Source of the DNA: a virus
DNA: 34,171 nucleotides
IMG/VR virus record: IMGVR_UViG_3300044625_002158
Coordinates: 1-34,171 of that record
Direction: 5' to 3' (one strand)
Shown here: piece by piece, positions 1-7,694 of the stretch
How positions within the stretch are numbered: position 1 is the first letter of the stretch
Layout of the letters: each line of letters starts with the position of its first letter
Notes under the pieces: model-generated
What the model was told of the DNA's origin: nothing
Seen by the model: only the letters and a program-made list of their open reading frames with translations
Database searches by the model: none
Program-made: the position numbers and the translations under genes

Positions 1-369
1 GGCGGCAACCAGGCTGCGAGCGTTGAAGTGCATCACACTCTGCGCACAGGAAGAGACGCGGTGGCCTTCAAGCCATCGCACTACACGCGCGGCAAGGATG
101 GTGCGCCCTCGGAGGTAACCGCACCGCCGACCGCAGACGCCGACAAAGGCGATCAAGATACGGTGATCCAGCAGGCTTTGGCCGTCCGCCGCCTCACGCC
201 CCGCGAGTGTGAGCGGTTGCAAGGATTTCCCGACGATTACACCCTGGTCGAATACCGCAAGAAACCCGCAGCGGACGGGCCTCGGTATCGGGCGTTGGGC
301 AACAGCATGGCGGTGCCCGTGATGCGGTGGATTGGCGAGCGAATTGCAATGGTAGATCAGATTTCATAG
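1..369 (+). CDS. DNA (cytosine-5-)-methyltransferase, C-terminal part (5' truncated by window)
   Basis: The reading frame is open from the first base, so the gene starts outside the window; the GTG at 28 is internal. The visible 122 residues end a C5-cytosine methyltransferase of the Dcm type. The motif IX region reads RRLTPRECERLQGFPDDY and motif X is GNSMAVPVM, followed by the usual short terminal helix. The preceding stretch (HYTRGKDGAPSEVTAPPT) resembles the end of the variable target-recognition region. The enzyme would methylate C5 of cytosine in a specific DNA site using S-adenosylmethionine. The catalytic Pro-Cys motif lies upstream and cannot be checked. It heads the replication operon, so protection of phage DNA from host restriction is a reasonable role (inference). 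Confidence 0.9.
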   Translation, partial: GGNQAASVEVHHTLRTGRDAVAFKPSHYTRGKDGAPSEVTAPPTADADKGDQDTVIQQALAVRRLTPRECERLQGFPDDYTLVEYRKKPAADGPRYRALGNSMAVPVMRWIGERIAMVDQIS

Positions 370-383
370 CACGGAGGTGACGC

Positions 384-710
384 ATGTTTGGCTGGAAACG
401 ATTTCGACTGAACGAGCTCGGGGAGATGCCGGAATACATCGTGCAGATGTACGTCGACGCGTTCATGGAGGAGATTGCGCACCGCATCGCCTGCTACTTC
501 GACTACGACATCGATGAGCTCAACGCCCCGCAACTCTCCCTGCTGCTGCGTCTGCTGGCGCAGCTGGATGGCCGCGACGGCTTCACGCTGGAGCGGGCCT
601 GTCGCGAGGCGTTCGCGCGGGTGGTCATGGAGCACGGTGGGCCCGACGAGTTCGACCTGGATCACGGGCTGTTCTGGTGCGCCTGGCAGTTTTTGCCGAT
701 CGACCAGTGA
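384..710 (+). CDS. hypothetical protein, small acidic
   Basis: This 108-residue protein has no family I recognise. The start is well supported by GGAGGTGA just upstream of the ATG at 384. The sequence is acidic and probably all-helical, with many Glu/Asp and aromatic residues and no membrane segment, Cys cluster or nucleic-acid motif. Its stop overlaps the GTG start of the nuclease gene (GTGA at 707-710), so the two are translationally coupled. Its place between a methyltransferase and a nuclease suggests DNA metabolism, but the sequence itself does not show that. Confidence 0.75.
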   Translation: MFGWKRFRLNELGEMPEYIVQMYVDAFMEEIAHRIACYFDYDIDELNAPQLSLLLRLLAQLDGRDGFTLERACREAFARVVMEHGGPDEFDLDHGLFWCAWQFLPIDQ

Positions 711-1135
711 GCGAGGCCACGCTGGAACGAGCGTTCGTCCGCTGGTGCGAACGGCAAGGGGTTATGGCAATAAAGCTATCCGCACCGTTTCGCGGCTGGC
801 CCGACCGCACGGTGATCGGCCGCGGCCGCGTGGTCTTTGTCGAACTGAAAAGGCCCGGCGGGCGACGGTCGCCGCAGCAACAGTGGTGGATCGAGCGGCT
901 GAAATCGTGGGGTTTTATCGCGGGGTTCGCGGAGAGTCTGGACGAAGCCACGGCACTTGTAACGGAAGGATTGGCGATGAGCTCGGAGAAACTGAGACTG
1001 GATTTGGCCCACGCGGAGGACGCCGTCCTCCAAGCGACGAAACACGACATGCGGCCGGAGCAGCGGGAGAAGCTGCTGCACGCCTATCTGGCGGTGGTTA
1101 CCGTGGCCCGCGAGATTGCGGGGGAGAACGAATGA
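707..1135 (+). CDS. VRR-NUC domain nuclease
   Basis: This 142-residue protein starts at GTG 707, which overlaps the upstream stop. A longer frame from 677 would run into the upstream gene and is less likely. Residues 1-85 are a VRR-NUC (PD-(D/E)XK) fold. Visible features are WPD with Asp33, VELKRP with Glu46 and Lys48, and SPQQQWW after the active site, as is typical of phage stand-alone VRR-NUC proteins. The family includes structure-specific or nicking nucleases that often sit beside SNF2-type helicases, exactly as here. The last 52 residues are a charged helical tail beyond the usual domain length. An internal ATG at 977, preceded by GGAAGGA, could start that tail as a separate small protein. 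The stop overlaps the next start (ATGA). Confidence 0.88.
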   Translation: MSEATLERAFVRWCERQGVMAIKLSAPFRGWPDRTVIGRGRVVFVELKRPGGRRSPQQQWWIERLKSWGFIAGFAESLDEATALVTEGLAMSSEKLRLDLAHAEDAVLQATKHDMRPEQREKLLHAYLAVVTVAREIAGENE

Positions 1136-2541
1136 CCTTCGCGCCGCACGATTACCAGCAGGCCGCGATCGATTTCGCCGTCGAGCGGATCGGCGGCGGG
1201 GCCGAGGGCGCAGCCCTCTGGCTCGATCCCGGCCTCGGCAAGACCGCCATCACGCTGCGGGTGATCGAGTTGCTGCGGCAACGCGGACTGGCGAAACGGG
1301 TGCTGGTCGTCGCGCCGCTCCGCGTCATCTACTCCGTCTGGCCGGGTGAAATTCGCAAGTGGGGTTTTCCCTTCTCGACGAGCATCCTTCATGGCTCAGC
1401 GAACCAACGCCGCAAGGCATGGGAGACGCCCGCGGATATCCACCTGATCAATCCCGAGGGCATCCCGTGGCTGATGGAAGAGTTTCGCGCGAACGTCCGC
1501 CGGGCGGGCTGGGATTTCACGGTCCTCGACGAGAGCACCAAGTTCAAGAGTTGGTCGGCGGCGCGGACGAAGGCCCTGCGGGTGCTGCTGCCGAAACTGG
1601 GTGCGCGACTGGAGCTAACGGGCACGCCCGCGCCGAATCACTACGGCGACCTGTTCGCGCAACTCTACCTGCTCGACCGGGGCGAGGCCCTCGGCAAGAC
1701 GCTGACGAAATTCCGCGACCAGTTCTGCTACCTGGAGCGGGGCGGCCAGTTCAATCGCTGGGCCGTGCGCGCGGGCAGCGAAACCGAGATCGAAGCCCGC
1801 GTCGCGCCGCTGGTGCTGCGGATGAGTGCTCTCGACCACCTCGACATGCCGCCGCTGGTGCTCAATCCGATCTGGGTGGACCTGCCCGCCGGAATCCAGC
1901 GCGAGTACCGGCGGCTCGAACGCGAGATGTTCGCCATGTTTGAGTCCATGTTGACGCTGATGGCCGCGACCGGCGGCGGCAAGTACGCATTGTGCCGCTC
2001 GGTCGCCAACGGCGGAGCCTACTTCCTCGACGAGATGACGCAGGAACGTCGGGCCGGATATGTCCACGGGGCCAAGGTGGAAGCCGTGCAGGATCTGCTG
2101 GAGGACCTCGGGGGTAAGCCGCTGCTGTGCGCGTACCAGTATCACCATGACCGCGACCGACTGCTGAAGGCGTTCCCGGGAGCCCCGGTCATCAGCGGCG
2201 GCACGAGTCCGCAGGAGTCCACGCGGATCATCGACGCCTGGAACCGACGCGAGATTCCCATCCTGCTGGTGCAACCGCAGGCCATGAGCCACGGCGCGAA
2301 CATGCAGGCGGGCGGCAACGACATCTGCTGGTTCGGGCTCACCGATCAACCCGAGATCCATACCCAGTTCAACGCGCGGATCTGGCGACAGGGCGTCGCA
2401 GGCCAGGTGCGGATCCACTACATCCTCGCGCGGAACACGGTGGACGAAGCCGTCTACGCGCGACTGCAAGACAAGGACCGATCGCAGGCCGCGTTGCTGC
2501 GGGCGGTGGAAGAATACCGACGTCGCGTGGAGGGAGCCTGA
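1132..2541 (+). CDS. SNF2/DEAD-like superfamily 2 helicase
   Basis: This 469-residue superfamily 2 ATPase starts at ATG 1132, overlapping the nuclease stop as ATGA. The frame is open much further upstream, but that part is antisense-like sequence overlying other genes. Motif I is LDPGLGKTAI (residues 31-40), motif II is DEST (133-136), motif III is LTGTPAPN (162-169), and motif VI is within QFNARIWRQG (412-421). The order and the short length match phage SNF2-family helicases, which translocate on duplex DNA using ATP. The adjacent VRR-NUC gene suggests the two act together in replication fork processing or recombination; this pairing is common in phages. The stop codon shares its last base with the next ATG (TGATG). 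Confidence 0.9.
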   Translation: MTFAPHDYQQAAIDFAVERIGGGAEGAALWLDPGLGKTAITLRVIELLRQRGLAKRVLVVAPLRVIYSVWPGEIRKWGFPFSTSILHGSANQRRKAWETPADIHLINPEGIPWLMEEFRANVRRAGWDFTVLDESTKFKSWSAARTKALRVLLPKLGARLELTGTPAPNHYGDLFAQLYLLDRGEALGKTLTKFRDQFCYLERGGQFNRWAVRAGSETEIEARVAPLVLRMSALDHLDMPPLVLNPIWVDLPAGIQREYRRLEREMFAMFESMLTLMAATGGGKYALCRSVANGGAYFLDEMTQERRAGYVHGAKVEAVQDLLEDLGGKPLLCAYQYHHDRDRLLKAFPGAPVISGGTSPQESTRIIDAWNRREIPILLVQPQAMSHGANMQAGGNDICWFGLTDQPEIHTQFNARIWRQGVAGQVRIHYILARNTVDEAVYARLQDKDRSQAALLRAVEEYRRRVEGA

Positions 2542-3194
2542 TGGACATCGCCGAAATGCTGGAAGTGTTGCACGGCGGGAACCTGCTGGAGGTGCGTGCC
2601 CTGGGCGTGCCGACGAGCGGCGGCGGGAAACGCTCGGTCTGGAGCGGCTATTTCGACGACTACGCGCAGGCCGCCGAAGCGGTGGCCGCGTGCGAGAAGG
2701 CACGAGCCGCAGGCGTCTACGTCACGCTGAACGCGATCCACCCGGGACTGATCGCGCGGGCCCCCAACGTGCTGGAGCGGAGCCCGACCCACTCGACCAC
2801 CAATGCCGAAGTCATCGCGCGACGGTGGATGCTCGTCGACGTCGACCCGCGCCGCCCGGCCGGAATCAGCAGCACCGAGCAGGAACTGCGCTGGGCCCAG
2901 GGAGTGCGCGACGAAATCGCCGCCTGGCTCATGGAGCAGTTTCCCACGCAGCGCATCGTGCTCGCCTGCTCCGGCAACGGCTATCACGCGTTGCTGCGGA
3001 CCGACGCCGACGAGGCCGAGCAGGAGGGCATTCTGACGACGCTGGAGGCATGGTTCGGCCGCGAGGAAGTCGTGATCGATAAGTCGGTCACGAAGCTCGC
3101 GCAGCTGACCAAATGCTACGGCACCTGGGCACGCAAGGGTTTTTCCTACGGAGATCGGGTCCACCGACGCAGCTACATCGAATCAGTGAGGTAG
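2541..3194 (+). CDS. archaeo-eukaryotic primase (AEP)-like protein, prim-pol catalytic domain
   Basis: This 217-residue protein has the three AEP active-site elements in order: LVDVDPRRP (Asp100 and Asp102, metal binding), ACSGNGYHALL (Ser144 to His149, nucleotide binding) and VIDKSV (Asp180, third acidic residue) followed by QLTKCYGTWARKG. This pattern is that of phage and plasmid primase-polymerases, which make primers and sometimes extend them. The protein lacks a helicase part; the next gene, four bases downstream, supplies a zinc finger and ATPase, so a usually fused prim-pol-helicase is split here. The start is supported by GGAGGGAG before ATG 2541. Polymerase activity as opposed to primase only cannot be judged from the sequence. 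Confidence 0.8.
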   Translation: MDIAEMLEVLHGGNLLEVRALGVPTSGGGKRSVWSGYFDDYAQAAEAVAACEKARAAGVYVTLNAIHPGLIARAPNVLERSPTHSTTNAEVIARRWMLVDVDPRRPAGISSTEQELRWAQGVRDEIAAWLMEQFPTQRIVLACSGNGYHALLRTDADEAEQEGILTTLEAWFGREEVVIDKSVTKLAQLTKCYGTWARKGFSYGDRVHRRSYIESVR

Positions 3195-3198
3195 AGAC

Positions 3199-4554
3199 AT
3201 GGACGTTAAAACGCTGGCCCGCGGCAAACTGGACGTCGCGAAGTGGCTCGCCGACAACGGCATCGAGGTGTATCGCGTGAAGCGACTGCCCGACGGCCGA
3301 ACCGCCTGGACTCTCAAAGAATGCCCCTTCAACGACGCGCATCGGGACGGGGATGCGGCGGTGATGCAGGCCGCCGACGGGACGCTCAGTGCGAGGTGCT
3401 TCCACGCGGGCTGCGCGGGACAGGGCTGGGCGGCGTTCCGCCAGCGGATTGGGCCGATTCGCCCCGGGTCGCATGTGCGTCAGCCGGGCCCGGGAGCGTC
3501 GCCTGTCGCCGCGGCCGACGATGGCTACGATCTGGAGTGGGTCAGCAACGCGGAGCTATTTGCCGATCAGACCGAGGTGCGTTTTCTCGTCGACAACGTC
3601 CTCGCCGCGGAACAGCCGTGCATTCTCGGCGGCGCGGGCAAGACCTTGAAGACGAGTCTCGCGGTGGATCTGGCGATATCGCTGGCGAGTGGCGACCCGT
3701 GGCTCGGGCGGTTTGCCGTGCCGCAGCCGGGGCCGGTGCTGTTTATCTCGGCCGAGTCGGGAAAACCCGTGCTGCGAGATGTGATGCGGGCGGTCTGCTG
3801 GGCGAAGCATGTCGATGCCCGCGACCTGCCCATCCAGTGGTCCTTCCGGCGACCGCTGCTGACGCAGGCGTCGCACTTGGCGTCGCTGCTGGACGCCATC
3901 GAGGAGCATCGGCCGAAGCTGGTGATTCTCGACCCGACGTATCTGCTGCTGATGGGCGGCGGCGATTCCGAGCGAACGAAAAACCTGTTCGCCATGGGGT
4001 CGGTGCTGGGCACGTTGAGCGACGCCGTCAGCCAGTCCGGGGCCACGATGTTGCTGTTGCACCATGTGACAAAGTCGATCGGCCGCAGCAAACGGGAGCC
4101 GATTTCGCTGGGTGACTTGGCCTACGCGGGTTTTAGCGAATGGGCCCGCCAGTGGATCCTCGTCAGCCGCTGGGAGGACTACACGCCGGGCACCGGCGAA
4201 CATGCGCTCCACGTTTCGGTCGGCGGATCCGCAGGCCACTCGGGTGCGTGGGTGGCCCGCGTCAACGAAGGGCGACCGACCGACCCGCTGATCGGGCGGC
4301 TCTGGCAGGTCGACCTGGAGGCCCCCGGACAACCGGCCGAACGGGCCGTGGAAAAAGACAGTGACGCTCGCGTGGCTCTCGCCATCCTGCGCAGCGAACC
4401 CAACGGCATGACGGCTACGGCCTTGCGGGAGGCAGGCGGCTGGAGCGGAGCCCGCATTAAAAAACTGCTGGAGGAGTTAACCGCGGCGTTCCACCTCCGC
4501 ACCGAAACGGTGGGTTCACGAACGGTCTATTTCGCGATGGGAGATGAGCTATGA
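3199..4554 (+). CDS. zinc-finger, RepA-like RecA-fold replicative helicase with winged-helix tail
   Basis: This 451-residue protein has three parts. Residues 40-80 form a zinc finger (Cys42, His48, Cys67, His69, Cys72) of the kind found between primase and helicase in prim-pol proteins. Residues 135-310 are a RecA/RepA-type ATPase with a phosphate loop GGAGKTLKTSLA (144-155), AESGK, and a Walker B strand LVILDPTYLLL. The last 65 residues look like a winged helix (GMTATALREAGGWSGARIKK). RepA-type proteins form hexamers that unwind DNA at replication origins. The adjacent AEP gene is the expected partner. GAGGTAGAG lies before ATG 3199. The phosphate loop departs from the strict GxxxxGK[ST] spacing, as in the AAA_25 subgroup. 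Confidence 0.85.
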   Translation: MDVKTLARGKLDVAKWLADNGIEVYRVKRLPDGRTAWTLKECPFNDAHRDGDAAVMQAADGTLSARCFHAGCAGQGWAAFRQRIGPIRPGSHVRQPGPGASPVAAADDGYDLEWVSNAELFADQTEVRFLVDNVLAAEQPCILGGAGKTLKTSLAVDLAISLASGDPWLGRFAVPQPGPVLFISAESGKPVLRDVMRAVCWAKHVDARDLPIQWSFRRPLLTQASHLASLLDAIEEHRPKLVILDPTYLLLMGGGDSERTKNLFAMGSVLGTLSDAVSQSGATMLLLHHVTKSIGRSKREPISLGDLAYAGFSEWARQWILVSRWEDYTPGTGEHALHVSVGGSAGHSGAWVARVNEGRPTDPLIGRLWQVDLEAPGQPAERAVEKDSDARVALAILRSEPNGMTATALREAGGWSGARIKKLLEELTAAFHLRTETVGSRTVYFAMGDEL

Positions 4555-4781
4555 GTACGGTGATGGAATGGGCCCTAATCGGGCTCGGGGCGGTAGTGGT
4601 GGGCACGTTCCTCGGCAGCATGCTGGTGCTGGGGATGGTCATGGCGCATATGCAGCTAGATCGGGAGAACGACCCGTATGAGAATCAACGAGAGCGAGAG
4701 CGACGACGCCGCGCTGATGATAGCGTGTGCGGAGTGCGGGGACCTCATGCGGACGCGGAGAACCCATACCCCTGGGACTGA
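4551..4781 (+). CDS. small single-pass membrane protein
   Basis: This 76-residue protein is translationally coupled to the helicase (ATGA overlap at 4551) with GGGAGATGAG upstream. Residues 6-33 form one hydrophobic segment (ALIGLGAVVVGTFLG and onward), followed by a highly charged tail rich in Arg and Glu. That implies a membrane-anchored protein with a short cytoplasmic tail. I do not recognise a family. The last third overlaps the next gene in another frame by about 100 bases, so one of the two ends may be under weak selection. Membrane anchoring of replication or superinfection control are possible roles, but nothing in the sequence decides this. Confidence 0.6.
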   Translation: MSTVMEWALIGLGAVVVGTFLGSMLVLGMVMAHMQLDRENDPYENQRERERRRRADDSVCGVRGPHADAENPYPWD

Positions 4782-4878
4782 GTCGCGGATTCTCACGCAC
4801 CTGTGTCGCCGCTGCTCGGACGACTATGCGCCCGAGCCGCTCACGTTACGGAAACCGAAGCATGAAAATCCTCAGTAA
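4678..4878 (+). CDS. small zinc-ribbon-like protein
   Basis: This 66-residue protein has two Cys pairs, CAEC near residue 17 and CRRC near residue 43, spaced as in a zinc ribbon or treble-clef knuckle. GGGAGAA lies upstream of ATG 4678 at a workable distance. It overlaps the preceding membrane-protein gene by about 100 bases and the following gene by 17 bases. Small zinc-ribbon proteins are frequent in phage early operons and often bind nucleic acid or partner proteins, but a specific role cannot be given. Confidence 0.6.
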   Translation: MRINESESDDAALMIACAECGDLMRTRRTHTPGTESRILTHLCRRCSDDYAPEPLTLRKPKHENPQ

Positions 4879-5260
4879 AGACCTGGTCGAAGCGTTCCAC
4901 GCCAGTGGCATGACCGTCGACGAGTTGGCAACGCTCGCGCAGTTGAGCGTGAAAAACGTGAAACAACAGATCAACGGCTGGAAGTACGGGCACCCTAAGG
5001 TCATTCGCATCCTGGAAGTGCTGCGAACGCAGGTGCCCGGGATGCAGGGAGCACCGACGCAACCGCCGCCCCCGCACTGCGTGCCAAAATCCTATCCCGA
5101 GGCAGACGTCGTGCCGCCGCCGCCGCCTGCGACCATTAGCGAAGCTCTCCCGGGCTCGCTGGAAAAAATCGAGATCCTGCGGCAGCGCGTGCAGCGGCAA
5201 GAGCACCTGTGGCATGCAGGAGATCACGGGTACGACGGTGAGCCGCTGGGCCGCATCTAG
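4862..5260 (+). CDS. putative helix-turn-helix protein, last gene of early operon
   Basis: The preferred start is ATG 4862, giving 132 residues; the frame is open further upstream over the zinc-ribbon gene, but that part has the low-complexity look of a shadow. Residues 15-55 (MTVDELATLAQLSVKNVKQQ and the following helix) look like a helix-turn-helix that could bind DNA. A proline-rich linker follows (two runs of five or more Pro within residues 68-95), then a short C-terminal helix SLEKIEILRQRVQRQEHLWH. The protein may be a transcriptional regulator. Its TAG stop lies within CTAG, which is also the stop of the convergent late operon. Confidence 0.65.
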   Translation: MKILSKDLVEAFHASGMTVDELATLAQLSVKNVKQQINGWKYGHPKVIRILEVLRTQVPGMQGAPTQPPPPHCVPKSYPEADVVPPPPPATISEALPGSLEKIEILRQRVQRQEHLWHAGDHGYDGEPLGRI

Positions 5261-5607
5261 ACCGTGGCGGGCAATGCGCAGGGCACGGTGACCGTCTCGG
5301 TGTAGACCGTGTAGCGGTCGCCGTCCGCCTCGACGACGCGAATGCGTAGTTGGTATTTGCCCTCCGGCAGCGTGGCCGTGGCCGAGGGCAGCAGCGTCAG
5401 CAGGCATTTGCCCAGAGCGGGATTGCCGAGGGTTACTTGGGTGGCGTTCACGCTGACGGTGTGCTGCGTGCCATCCTCGCAATTACCGATCACGATCTCG
5501 ACAGCGGACGCCGCAGCCAAATTATAGAACCCGTTGCCGGAGAGCGGATCTTTAATTTCAAGAGAGATGTGCCGCGTGTCACCCGGGTACAGTATCCTCA
5601 GGCCCAT
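5257..5607 (-). CDS. putative phage virion protein, Ig-like/BppU-N-like
   Basis: This 116-residue protein has a clear start (GGGGAG before ATG at 5607). The opening GLRILYPGDTRHISLEIKD and the alternating beta-strand pattern resemble the N-terminal domain of baseplate upper proteins and related small Ig-like phage proteins. It is the last gene of the late operon and overlaps the end of the LamG protein gene by 10 bases, so it probably accompanies the tail adhesins. The resemblance is judged by eye, and a simple hypothetical structural protein is the safer label. Confidence 0.7.
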   Translation of the reverse strand: MGLRILYPGDTRHISLEIKDPLSGNGFYNLAAASAVEIVIGNCEDGTQHTVSVNATQVTLGNPALGKCLLTLLPSATATLPEGKYQLRIRVVEADGDRYTVYTETVTVPCALPATV

Positions 5608-7199
5608 ATTTTTCTCCCCTTTAGGTTTGCGGTGCCCACAGCCCCCGTCAGCGTAGCGGTCCCCGTATGCCCCACTAACAACACATCGGCCGTAGTGGCT
5701 AGGGCATAGGCTGAGCTAGAGACGGGTGGAGTGGTCGCCACGCACATACCTACCACCGTCACCGAGGCTAGTGCGGTGGCAGAGGTATCCGACAGTGCAA
5801 CCGCCGCAGCACCTGCCACGGTGCCTGCGCCAACGGTCCCAACAGCTACTGCCTCCGATGCCGCCAACGCGACGGAAACGGAGCCATTAGTCTGACAGAT
5901 ACCGCTGCCGCTCCCCGTCGTCTCGCCCGAAGTCGATCCGCAACTGCCCGTGATGCTTACTGCGCCGCTGGCCGATGCAGTGGTAGCTGCGGATTGTACC
6001 GCTGCACTTCCGCTGACCGAGCCAATGTGATTCCCCGAGGCCGACGCGATTACGTCGCCAAGCGTAGCCGCTGCACTTCCACCGATGGTCTGCGCACCAT
6101 TAGCGGAGGCTGCGGTCGCTGCCAGCCCAACAGCGAGGGCTCCCGTGGGCCCGTCTGTATGCAGTCCTTCGGCAGCAGCGACCACGTCCCCGAGCGTAGC
6201 CGCTGCACTTCCGCTGATGCTTAACGCGCCGGAGGCTGACGCACTAACGTCCCCGAGTGTCGCCGCGGCCGTGCCGCTGAACGTCTGCGTACCGGCGGCC
6301 GATCCGGTCGCCGCTGCAAGCGTGGTACTGCTCGTGCCTGGAATCGTCTGCGTGCCGCTGGCGGTGCTGGTCGCTGCTGCGAGCGTTGGTGACACTGTGC
6401 CCGCGAAGGTCTGCGTGCCGCTGGCCGTGGAGGTCGCTGCCGCCAGCGTTGACGAGCCACTGCCCGTGGTGCCGGTAGTCAATACCCGAACGAGCGTTCG
6501 ACGACGCGGAGGGCGCAGGCAGTAGCCCGGCCCCCCGGAGTACAACTCGCGCACCTCCTCTTCAGTGATCGCGCGTCCCCAGGTGCGGACGTCTGCAATC
6601 TCGTTTGTCCACGCGCGCGACGTCCGCGTATCGTAGCCAATGCGGGCCGTTCCGGCAGCGTGCGCAAGTCCAGTAGCACTGCCCGCCCAGGCACTTCCGG
6701 TACTAACGCCGTTAATCCAAATGTCGCCCGTGATATGCGCGCTAATAGAAATAGCCACATGATACCAGTCGTCAACGACCAGATCCACGGGACCACTGGC
6801 TCGCAGCGTGCGATTAACGGTCGTGCCGTTGCCATAGCGTAGCAGGAAGACGTCCTTGTTGACTGAGCCGGCGAATTGCGCACCGACGGACCAGCCCGAA
6901 AACGTCGTGCCGGTGTCTGTGTCGCTGTGAAAAATTTCGCGACCGCTCGATCCAGCTCCAATATATTTTGCCCACGCAGCGACCGAAAACGGAAAACCAG
7001 TGTGCAGGTGCTTGCTGTAAGCGAGCGTCGCTCCCGTCGATCCGCTGTAGTTTGCCGACCAGCCCCGGCTCCACGAAGCCAACGTCACGCCACCAGTCAT
7101 GGTCGCGTGCTGCCTGTACGGCGAGTAGTCGGTCACGAGCCGCCCGCTCGGGCCGAGCGCTGTGACCCACGCTCCTGTCAGTCCTTCGTTGACGCTCAC
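5598..7199 (-). CDS. LamG-domain adhesin with 21-residue repeats
   Basis: This 533-residue protein starts at GTG 7199, with AGGTG upstream and directly abutting the previous stop. Residues 1-222 are a LamG (concanavalin-like) domain: the typical beginning of GAW, then YSGSTGA, FSVAAWAKY, VDDWYHVAISI and EIADVRTWGRAITEEEVRELY. Such domains bind sugars or surface proteins. Residues 243-486 are Ala/Ser/Thr/Gly-rich repeats with a period of about 21 residues (units starting at 251, 272, 293, 314 and 335). The organisation suits a virion adhesin with a stalk of repeats. It belongs to the terminal adhesin block of the late operon. Confidence 0.85.
   Translation of the reverse strand: MSVNEGLTGAWVTALGPSGRLVTDYSPYRQHATMTGGVTLASWSRGWSANYSGSTGATLAYSKHLHTGFPFSVAAWAKYIGAGSSGREIFHSDTDTGTTFSGWSVGAQFAGSVNKDVFLLRYGNGTTVNRTLRASGPVDLVVDDWYHVAISISAHITGDIWINGVSTGSAWAGSATGLAHAAGTARIGYDTRTSRAWTNEIADVRTWGRAITEEEVRELYSGGPGYCLRPPRRRTLVRVLTTGTTGSGSSTLAAATSTASGTQTFAGTVSPTLAAATSTASGTQTIPGTSSTTLAAATGSAAGTQTFSGTAAATLGDVSASASGALSISGSAAATLGDVVAAAEGLHTDGPTGALAVGLAATAASANGAQTIGGSAAATLGDVIASASGNHIGSVSGSAAVQSAATTASASGAVSITGSCGSTSGETTGSGSGICQTNGSVSVALAASEAVAVGTVGAGTVAGAAAVALSDTSATALASVTVVGMCVATTPPVSSSAYALATTADVLLVGHTGTATLTGAVGTANLKGRKIWA
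5742..6473 (-). repeat. Coding repeats, 21-codon period, in the LamG adhesin
   Basis: The translated sequence repeats units such as TLAAATSTASGTQTFAGT, then TLAAATSTASGTQTIPGT, then variants with TLGDVSASASG. The first five units are exactly 21 codons apart and later ones drift. The DNA copies are similar but differ at many third positions, so the array is not a recent slippage product. Repeats of this kind form extended fibres in phage tail proteins. Confidence 0.85.
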
Positions 7200-7694
7200 T
7201 TATTGCACCTGTGGGTAAACGCCCTGGACTCGGAACTCGTGACCGCTGGAGTTCAGCGCTACACCTGTGTTGTGGACGACGAACAGCACCACCTTCGACG
7301 GTAGCGCGCCGCCGAACGCTTGACGCAAGCTGACCCCGCTGAAATGGTAGACGCGGTCGGTCGTGTTTGTTGTCGCCATGATGGCGACCGGGCGACAAAT
7401 CGCAGCCTTGATTTCCGCGCTGGTGATGGTCTCTGCTCCGGCCGTGCCGTCGAACACGTCAGGCCACGCCGAGCCGTCCCAGGCGACCGCCCAGACCTCG
7501 ATCTGCCTGGTCGCTGTAGGAGAGGTGCCAGCTTTCACCTTGCCACTGACGAGGTAGTCGTCGTAGCCCGCAGTGGTGTTGTCGATGACGCTGGACTCAA
7601 TCCCCGCCAGCAGCGCGGTGTCCGACGCCAGCGATTCGACCGCGCAGGTGAGCGTTGCCGAGGTAGCGTATTTCAGCAGGATGTCGTTAGGCAT
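7200..7694 (-). CDS. hypothetical phage structural protein
   Basis: The start ATG at 7694 is preceded by AAGGAGG; a longer frame to 7724 has no such site. The 164-residue product is beta-rich, has no Cys-based motif or hydrophobic membrane span, and includes RQIEVWAVAWDGSAWPDVFD and a short Val-rich beta strand near its end. No family recognised. It lies between a small acidic protein and the LamG adhesin, so a virion or adhesin accessory role is likely by position. Confidence 0.75.
   Translation of the reverse strand: MPNDILLKYATSATLTCAVESLASDTALLAGIESSVIDNTTAGYDDYLVSGKVKAGTSPTATRQIEVWAVAWDGSAWPDVFDGTAGAETITSAEIKAAICRPVAIMATTNTTDRVYHFSGVSLRQAFGGALPSKVVLFVVHNTGVALNSSGHEFRVQGVYPQVQ

Noticed and set aside
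475-1131. N-terminal extension of the SNF2 helicase frame (open from 475)
   Set aside because: It overlaps two other coding genes, is Arg-rich and low-complexity, and the ATGA overlap at 1132 with a good domain start fits better.
1615-2703. 362-residue minus-strand reading frame
   Set aside because: Antisense to the helicase gene in GC-rich DNA; Arg/Pro/Gly-rich with no recognisable domain.
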